From TMED26 sp002694075 (GTDB lineage: Bacteria; Pseudomonadota; Alphaproteobacteria; Thalassobaculales; Thalassobaculaceae), in the NCBI GenBank assembly GCA_036160575.1, contig JAYYDT010000086.1:1-27722 (forward strand): a DNA stretch of 27,722 nt. The letters are read 5' to 3'. The notes below the pieces were generated by a model. It was not told where the DNA came from. It made no database searches and saw only the letters and a program-made list of their open reading frames with translations. Made by a program: the position numbers and the translations under genes. Below are positions 23,394-27,722 of the stretch, piece by piece. How positions within the stretch are numbered: position 1 is the stretch's first letter; every line of letters begins with the position of its first letter.

Positions 23394-23492
23394 ATTTCGA
23401 GTCTGAAATGAGCCACCTCATAAGCCCTTGAAAAACAGACATAAACAGGCCTCTGATTCAGCGTATGTTTTTGTCATTTCGGATCCGAAATG
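23394..23492. promoter_or_regulatory. Two related dyads, ATTTC-N6-GAAAT
   Basis: ATTTCGAGTCTGAAAT at 23394-23409 and, within a perfect 18-base palindrome CATTTCGGATCCGAAATG (23475-23492), ATTTCGGATCCGAAAT. Both are followed by GAG. The consensus ATTTC-GRRTCY-GAAATGAG suggests two sites for one DNA-binding protein, or recombination sites. No regulator gene is seen nearby. Confidence 0.45.
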
Positions 23493-24091
23493 AGAATCAA
23501 AAAACCCACCCCACGCTCGCAGGAGAATACGGAAAAAACGAGTAAGCGTGGAGTGGGTTCAGCGGCGTCGGTTCTACTGACGGGGATGATGTCAGTTAGA
23601 AGCCAAATTTCTAGTTGGAAATTTAACAAACAGCATGATCGCTCAAAAACGGGGGGTCAGATTGTTATAAATAAGTTGGTATTTGATGATTTCTTGTCGG
23701 CGATGCGCTGAATGAAACCGACTGATGTGTCCACTGCGGCGACCCCATCTGTTGATGGCATAGCAGTCTCCAAAGCAGGAATGTCCTAACCAGACAGACC
23801 GGAGAACGTGATTTGAAAACTGGAGGGCTCTGTCGACCACTGACAACCCTCAGGGTCACAACAATGTCGATGTGTTGGCAGTTGTGACTTGCCGCCATGA
23901 TTGGAAGATCAAAAGCAGGGGTAAAGGTGACAGGATGACCGACCGATCCTCTAACGAGGTTCCCTAACACATTGTGGATGCGATAACGGTGTACTGATAA
24001 TCAGATAATCGTATAAGCGCACTCGACCGTCTCAGGTGGAAAAGTGCGTCTGCTCTTCGGCACCTGATAAGAGCTAGTTAGTCGTTAACAA

Positions 24092-24118
24092 TTGCTTCGC
24101 AAATGTGCTTACGCACAT
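24092..24118. repeat. Two adjacent hairpins
   Basis: TTGC-TTC-GCAA (24092-24102) is followed at once by ATGTGC-TTAC-GCACAT (24103-24118). The compact stem-loops suggest a structured transcript or termination region; no T-run follows. Confidence 0.35.
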
Positions 24119-24139
24119 CGTTCCAATGAATTTGTTTAA

Positions 24140-24190
24140 TTAGATTACCGACGAGGAACGAGGAGGTTGCCGAGGTACGAGGCAATCTAA
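24140..24190. repeat. Inverted repeat with internal direct repeats
   Basis: TTAGATTACC (24140-24149) and GGCAATCTAA (24181-24190) pair at nine of ten positions. The loop contains CGAGGAACGAGG (24152-24163); a matching CGAGGTACGAGG (24171-24182) spans the loop and the start of the right arm, 11 of 12 identical. Confidence 0.4.
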
Positions 24191-24340
24191 ATCAACTCTG
24201 TCCAAGCACCCGTCATCTATCAAGCACCACAACAGCAGATGTATCAGCAGCACTCGGTGCCGCTGCGTTGCCGCATTGTCTCTAACTATGTGCGCTGCGA
24301 TGGCAGATAAGTACCCCAAAATTTTATGCCTACCAGGGCA

Positions 24341-25099
24341 CTAAGAGCACTCAAGTCTAATAAGTTCCTTCACGTCGTCTCGTGGAAAAACAAAACTCTT
24401 ATGTTCCCCACGGAAATATCTTATCTCCGTTTTGAGTAATTTAGAAAAATTTTGTGCTGTTTTTCTATGGGCTTTTCTTTCACTTTTACCCAGTGTAATA
24501 ATTATTTTTTTATTTATTTTCTCAAGATTTCCGCTTTTTTCCAAATTCTTCGCACAATAGTTTTTGCTACCCGCCCTACGCATCCCACACTGCCTCGATG
24601 GAGACATAACAATAGCGGCGGCGTAATCATTTTTCTGGGTCATAGACCACATTGAGATGAGCGCCCCTTCCGAAAAACCTACGAGGCAAATTTTATCTTT
24701 TTTTACGTGAGGTAATGATTTCAAAAACTGAGCCGAGGCATGCGCCAAAGATATACCTTCCTTAATCGCATCATCGCCGTTACAGCAGCCTTCTGGCGTC
24801 GATCGAAATGGCGCTAAGACGACATAACCCATCGATGCGAAGTCGTTTAACTTATCTTTAATGTCGAAAAAAAATTCACCATTTTTTCTATAGGTGGGAT
24901 TGCCTTTTTCCCTAACTAAGCCCCCGTGCATGTAAACGATTGCTGGGTATTTTCCACTTTTTTTTTGTTCAAACAGAAGTGCACTTTTGTCGGTATTGTC
25001 GTGCGTTGATATTTGTATCTTCTGGACATCCGCATAAGCTGCCCAATACGGACAAAGCATGACAACAATAAGTGTCGCAATTAAAAATAAGCGTCCCAT
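24341..25099 (-). CDS. Exported alpha/beta hydrolase (dienelactone-hydrolase-like)
   Basis: 252 residues. An N-terminal signal peptide (hydrophobic RLFLIATLIVVMLCPYWAAY, cleavage near AYAD) points to periplasmic or secreted location. IVYMHGGLVREKG holds the oxyanion segment, GFSEGAL places Ser143 as nucleophile, and His233 (GEHKSF) is the likely base. Five or six cysteines (105, 106, 138, 171, 182, 251) may form disulfides. The fold matches BAAT/dienelactone hydrolase-type esterases; the substrate is unknown. The gene is AT-rich, unlike the core. It starts 25 bases after the stop of the small Cys-rich gene at 25125, so the two are probably one transcript. Confidence 0.75.
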   Translation of the reverse strand: MGRLFLIATLIVVMLCPYWAAYADVQKIQISTHDNTDKSALLFEQKKSGKYPAIVYMHGGLVREKGNPTYRKNGEFFFDIKDKLNDFASMGYVVLAPFRSTPEGCCNGDDAIKEGISLAHASAQFLKSLPHVKKDKICLVGFSEGALISMWSMTQKNDYAAAIVMSPSRQCGMRRAGSKNYCAKNLEKSGNLEKINKKIIITLGKSERKAHRKTAQNFSKLLKTEIRYFRGEHKSFVFPRDDVKELIRLECS

Positions 25100-25124
25100 T
25101 CACGGCTCCACCTTTTTGCCTCGA

Positions 25125-25331
25125 TCAAACTTTAATGCAGGATGTTAAAACTGTCAGTGCCCCTATTGTCATCATTGGCTGACAATCATGAGCGATATGA
25201 GTGCGTAAGTCAGGTAGCGGTATGTCAGCGGTGTATTTCTCAGTGAGAGCAGATATCTTGTTTCTACCGTTACGGAGACATTTACCGCACGAGAACTGAA
25301 CCACCTCGAATGCGTAATCACGCACTTCCAT
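25125..25331 (-). CDS. Small Cys-rich (zinc-ribbon-like) protein, copy 1
   Basis: 68 residues. Not assigned to a named family with certainty. CGKCLRNGR (15-23) gives a C-x2-C knuckle, and HIAHDC (45-50) offers His and Cys partners, so a four-ligand zinc site is possible. The conserved middle is SALTEKYTADIPLPDLRTHI. A near-identical block occurs at 27617-27722, 94 of 106 bases alike. No strong ribosome-binding site precedes the ATG. The gene heads a transcript with the exported hydrolase downstream. Confidence 0.6.
   Translation of the reverse strand: MEVRDYAFEVVQFSCGKCLRNGRNKISALTEKYTADIPLPDLRTHIAHDCQPMMTIGALTVLTSCIKV
25189..25294. repeat. Direct repeat, copy 1
   Basis: 106 bases that match 27617-27722 at 94 positions in the same orientation, without gaps. 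The repeat is inside the Cys-rich coding region; the flanks have diverged. The other copy is cut by the window edge and may be longer. Confidence 0.85.
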
Positions 25332-25433
25332 TTTTTAGATGTTGGAATACAGCCGCCCCCGATCTTAGCCCATCATTTGAGGATGCTACAACGCAGACCT
25401 TGCTCTATAGATTTGCGGAATAAGAGAGGCTTA

Positions 25434-26327
25434 TTATCGGGTTTTAGGGATCTTAACGCCTGCCATTTTCTCAAGGCTCAATGCGAGTGCGGTAATATCG
25501 CTGTCGCGTCCAAATTCACTCATTGAATGACGGAAAAGAGTTCTTATGCTTGCGCCCAGCCACATTGGCGTTTCGAAAGATTCGGCTTCTTGGCGCCACA
25601 ACTCAAGGTCTTTCTCAATTATGTGCATTGCTGCACCATAGTCAAACTCACGACTCAGAACATGATTGGGAATTTTGACTTCGGTCGCTGTATTGCGACC
25701 TGATGAGTTATTAATTACCTGCAACATTTTTTCAGGGTCCAGTCCAGCTTTGGCGCCTAATGTCATCGCCTCAAGCGCGATAGCTAAATTCCCAAATGAG
25801 ATGATGTTGTTTACGAGCTTCATCGTCTGTGCGGCACCAGGTGTCTCATTTAAAAATACTGCCTCTTTACAAATTATTTGAAAAATAGGCTCCATAGCGT
25901 CATAGACACTTTTGTCTCCGGAACACATTATCCCTAGTGTTCCAGCTTGGGCACCTGGCGGTCCTCCAGATATGGGTGCATCCAAAAATGCTTGCCCAGA
26001 TTTTGAGAGAATGTCGGCAATCTCAACAGAATAAGCGCTTCCGAACGTTCCAAAATTAACGAACGATTTGGCACGTTTTCCCAATATAACGCCATCCGAG
26101 CCAGTTACGACATCGGTTGCAGATGCTAGGCTCGGGAGACAGGAGATAACTATGTCTGCTTGGCTAGCTGTCTCTTTGGGTGTTTGAGCAATTGTTACAC
26201 CATGCTCTGAAAATGAATTTATAGCTGCACTATTAGTGTCACAAATCACTAAATCGAAGCCTGCATTGATTATATTTTCAGAAATTGGGCGCCCCATCGC
26301 GCCAACTCCAACAATTCCAAAACGCAT
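25434..26327 (-). CDS. NAD(P)-dependent oxidoreductase, 3-hydroxyisobutyrate dehydrogenase family
   Basis: 297 residues. GIVGVGAMG (4-12) is the Rossmann dinucleotide loop, DAPISGGPPGAQAGTL (116-131) is the family substrate signature, and Lys170 in MKLVNNIISFGN is the catalytic lysine, with the matching helical C-terminal domain (about 165-295). The family oxidises beta-hydroxyacids (3-hydroxyisobutyrate, tartronate semialdehyde and relatives); the exact substrate is not visible. The ATG overlaps a 15-base palindrome by two bases, and a small inverted repeat (AATAAG/CTTATT) crosses the stop. AT-rich like the rest of the island. It stands between the two Cys-rich genes but is separated from both by gaps. 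Confidence 0.9.
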   Translation of the reverse strand: MRFGIVGVGAMGRPISENIINAGFDLVICDTNSAAINSFSEHGVTIAQTPKETASQADIVISCLPSLASATDVVTGSDGVILGKRAKSFVNFGTFGSAYSVEIADILSKSGQAFLDAPISGGPPGAQAGTLGIMCSGDKSVYDAMEPIFQIICKEAVFLNETPGAAQTMKLVNNIISFGNLAIALEAMTLGAKAGLDPEKMLQVINNSSGRNTATEVKIPNHVLSREFDYGAAMHIIEKDLELWRQEAESFETPMWLGASIRTLFRHSMSEFGRDSDITALALSLEKMAGVKIPKTR

Positions 26328-26340
26328 GGAGTAACTCCAT
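26326..26340. promoter_or_regulatory. Palindrome at the dehydrogenase start that can hide the ribosome-binding site
   Basis: ATGGAGT-A-ACTCCAT is a perfect palindrome. On the minus strand GGAG, the only Shine-Dalgarno candidate, pairs with the CTCC that directly precedes the ATG. The hairpin may regulate translation, or it could be a protein-binding operator. Confidence 0.45.
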
Positions 26341-26577
26341 TTTTTTATAGATAATTATCTTCAGCGATATGCCATGTAACCTCACATGATTATTCAATCA
26401 TGCGGGATTTCACCCCTCAACAACAGACGGGCATTACTCGTAAATTATATTTCTGGTTGAATTTGGGTTCAAAACGACTTCCTTCTTCACAAGCCCTACC
26501 CCAGGCGCGAACTCATTAGCAATCTGATGTCGATATTGGAGAAGGTACGAAATTGTAGGATGAGATATGCGAAGCAG

Positions 26578-26706
26578 TGAATGTCACTTACCAGCAGACA
26601 CAGCAGGTTGATGAGACTGCGAAGATTGTCGATGTCAGTCGGTGGGAGGTGCTTGAAGCGTTAGGGTTCAGCGACGAATGGGCATTCATTTTTGATGACG
26701 ATTAGA
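26578..26706 (+). CDS. Possible small protein or gene remnant
   Basis: A frame of 42 residues from a GTG, closed upstream by TAG at 26557-26559. The C-terminal half (VSRWEVLEALGFSDEW then an acidic tail) looks protein-like, but there is no ribosome-binding site. It overlaps the stop of the minus-strand exported gene by five bases. May be the 3' end of a decayed gene. Confidence 0.25.
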
Positions 26707-27100
26707 ACTTCTCGCAGGTTCCCGCATACAAGACTGGCGGTGTGTAATTAAGAACATATGTAGCAGTGTTTACTTTAGAATATACGAACCTTTTTATGCT
26801 CTTTCTGTAAACAAATGATTCACCAACTGCTGCCTGACAGGAAACACTATCAGTAATACTATATGGATATTTGCACTCAAACACAACTTTATCCCATATT
26901 CCTACAACTTTCTCAAAGTCGCCAGTTACTTTTACGGTGAACCTTTTTCTTTCAAACTTTGCCTCCTTCCAAAATCCATCGGAGCGATTTATACCAGTCG
27001 CCACCTCACTCACACTATAGAGCACCTCATCTGCTTTCGCTGAACCATTCATCGGCACGAAAAGCACACCCAACAGCGTCAAAATCAGCAGTTTTTTCAT
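26702..27100 (-). CDS. Small exported protein, unrecognised
   Basis: 132 residues. A signal peptide (KKLLILTLLGVLFVPMNGSAKA) is followed by a beta-rich mature part with cysteines at 76, 84 and 129. The opening DEVLYSVSEVATGINRS and later KFERKRFTVKV resemble small secreted proteins of marine alphaproteobacteria (SAR11-like), which have no known function; this is an impression, not a match. Its ATG overlaps the stop of the 30-residue ORF upstream by an ATGA junction, so it is translated together with it. AT-rich. Confidence 0.65.
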   Translation of the reverse strand: MKKLLILTLLGVLFVPMNGSAKADEVLYSVSEVATGINRSDGFWKEAKFERKRFTVKVTGDFEKVVGIWDKVVFECKYPYSITDSVSCQAAVGESFVYRKSIKRFVYSKVNTATYVLNYTPPVLYAGTCEKF

Positions 27101-27189
27101 AGTTCGCTCTCTGTGGTTCCAGCCGCTCGTTGCCTATCCAAATGCGCTTTCAACAAGTCAGGATATGAGCACTCACGGCAGTCAGGCAT
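27097..27189 (-). CDS. 30-residue ORF, translationally coupled to both neighbours
   Basis: The peptide MPDCRECSYPDLLKAHLD continues with RQRAAGTTESEL. Its ATG lies inside the end of the barrel protein gene (overlap of eight bases, ATGCCTGA) and its stop overlaps the ATG of the exported protein gene (ATGA). Cys4 and Cys7 form a C-x2-C. Such tight junctions on both sides argue that it is translated. Its SYPDLLKAHL segment is encoded in a 29-base block that recurs at 27539-27567, at the end of the next Cys-rich gene. Confidence 0.5.
   Translation of the reverse strand: MPDCRECSYPDLLKAHLDRQRAAGTTESEL
27139..27168. repeat. Short direct repeat with 27539-27567
   Basis: The 29-base stretch starting at 27140 matches 27539-27567 at 25 positions. 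In the first copy it codes for part of the 30-residue ORF; in the second it covers the last codons and stop of the Cys-rich gene. Confidence 0.6.
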
Positions 27190-27496
27190 CCGCTCTCTGT
27201 TCTCTAAAAATGAGTGTGCCGCTTGCGGGGTCCGTAACATTCCCCTCGTCATCAATCTCTACCAACAAATGACGGATTTGGTCTAACTGCGAAACCAATG
27301 TCTCCTGCGCTTCAATGACCGAGGAAATATCTTCATACTCAAAAATCAAAATGAAGTTGTGCTCATCAACCTCAATGAACTCCCTACGGCGTGCGCCTTT
27401 GATGCCCTCTATGCCAAAACCTTTTACCAAGGCGACATATTCCTCGGTCATACCCTCTTTGACCTGCTGTTTCACAACGCTGATATAACCGAGCAT
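27182..27496 (-). CDS. Small monooxygenase-type (dimeric alpha/beta barrel) protein
   Basis: 104 residues from the ATG with AGGA five bases upstream; the ATG 12 bases earlier (27508) is a weaker start. MLGYISVVKQQVKEGM, FIEVDEHNFILIFEYED and ISSVIEAQETLVSQLDQIRH fit the ABM (antibiotic biosynthesis monooxygenase-like) ferredoxin fold. No catalytic assignment is possible. It begins an operon with the 30-residue ORF and the exported protein, 53 bases after the truncated Cys-rich gene ends. Confidence 0.65.
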   Translation of the reverse strand: MLGYISVVKQQVKEGMTEEYVALVKGFGIEGIKGARRREFIEVDEHNFILIFEYEDISSVIEAQETLVSQLDQIRHLLVEIDDEGNVTDPASGTLIFREQRADA

Positions 27497-27549
27497 CTGA
27501 ATCCTCATATGTCTGGGGTTTCGGTAGTCCGCTTAACTAAATCTGCTTT

Positions 27550-27722
27550 CTACAAGTCAGTATATGAAATCGCACACGGATCAGTTCCTGCTGCCTTCAT
27601 CATACGCTCACAATAATGAGCGATATGAGTGCGTAAGTCAGGTAGCGGGATATCAGCAGTGTATTTCTCAATGAGCGCAGATTTCTTGTATCTACCGTTG
27701 CGAAGGCATTTCCCACACGAGA
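27550..27722 (-). CDS. Small Cys-rich (zinc-ribbon-like) protein, copy 2, truncated by window edge
   Basis: The last 56 residues are visible; the start lies outside. SCGKCLRNGRYKKSAL then IEKYTADIPLPDLRTHIAH match copy 1 (25125-25331) at 32 of 35 positions, with C-x2-C and HIAHYC conserved. The C-terminus differs completely (CERMMKAAGTDPCAISYTDL). It is directly upstream of the barrel gene on the same strand, as copy 1 is upstream of the hydrolase. Not in a named family that I recognise. Confidence 0.65.
   Translation of the reverse strand, partial: SCGKCLRNGRYKKSALIEKYTADIPLPDLRTHIAHYCERMMKAAGTDPCAISYTDL
27617..27722. repeat. Direct repeat, copy 2
   Basis: Partner of 25189-25294 (94 of 106 bases identical, same orientation, no gaps). 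It reaches the window edge, so its full length is unknown. Confidence 0.85.

Larger units (their letters stand above)
23505..24340. other. Gene-poor left arm of the island
   Basis: About 840 bases without a convincing gene. A 73-residue frame (23490-23711, +) and minus-strand frames of 67 and 101 residues lack starts with ribosome-binding sites or similarity. Two hairpins (24092-24118) and an inverted repeat (24140-24190) occur in it. Confidence 0.5.
23144..27722. mobile_element. Left end of a putative genomic island integrated at tRNA-Val
   Basis: Base composition changes from GC-rich to AT-rich at the tRNA-Val 3' fragment, and coding density falls. The element runs off the right edge. Its visible genes are an alpha/beta hydrolase, a dehydrogenase, small Cys-rich and exported proteins. 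No integrase, transposase, plasmid or phage gene is recognised inside the window, so its mobility is inferred from the att fragment and the composition. Confidence 0.6.

Noticed and set aside
23490..23711. 73-residue + frame near the dyads
   Set aside because: Basic, without similarity or ribosome-binding site; its start sits inside the palindrome.

Overview
The window looks like chromosome from a GC-rich alphaproteobacterium, probably a marine or environmental relative of the Rhodospirillales. The basis is very high GC in positions 1-23,140, an alphaproteobacterial-style tRNA-Gly(CCC), and DUF1194, DUF1289, DUF1330 and NIPSNAP genes of the type common in that class. The assignment to order is an inference. 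From about 23,144 to the right edge the base composition turns clearly AT-rich and gene density falls. The switch point is a 3' fragment of a tRNA-Val gene, so the right end reads as the start of an integrated genomic island.

Region 1 (1-3,598, minus strand): a truncated vWA/DUF1194 exported protein, aspartyl-tRNA synthetase, and an M23 metallopeptidase that overlaps the end of the next operon. Region 2 (3,570-10,124): a complete dTDP-L-rhamnose pathway in the order rmlC-rmlB-rmlD-rmlA, with four-base overlaps between rmlB, rmlD and rmlA. It is followed on the right by a divergent GT2 glycosyltransferase and a convergent 651-residue double GT2 protein. Together these look like a surface rhamnan or O-antigen module: the sugar donor is made and then transferred. 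Region 3 (10,213-13,583): spermidine synthase and S-adenosylmethionine decarboxylase (overlapping), a homocysteine S-methyltransferase, a DUF1289 protein and a DJ-1/PfpI protein whose usual nucleophile cysteine is a serine.

Region 4 (14,021-20,927): tRNA-Gly(CCC), a short RTX protein with its own promoter, an enoyl-CoA hydratase ending in a perfect hairpin, a NIPSNAP protein, an OmpA-type lipoprotein, an AT-rich orphan gene, a glycine-zipper lipoprotein, a second SpeD-like pyruvoyl enzyme and an alpha/beta hydrolase. Region 5 (20,928-23,143): sparse, with a second DUF1289 gene, two small alpha/beta-barrel-type proteins, and a degenerate copy of the right-hand tRNA-Val/att sequence. This suggests an older integration at the same tRNA.

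Region 6 (23,144-27,722): the island. About 1.1 kb next to the att site has no convincing gene but carries direct repeats, two related dyads and structured elements. Then come an exported alpha/beta hydrolase, a small Cys-rich (zinc-ribbon-like) protein, a 3-hydroxyisobutyrate-dehydrogenase-like enzyme, an exported small protein, a 30-residue translationally coupled ORF, a monooxygenase-type barrel protein and a second, truncated copy of the Cys-rich protein. The two Cys-rich genes each head a short same-strand cassette with different cargo, which is the most unusual organisation here. No integrase, transposase, CRISPR array or phage structural gene was recognised.
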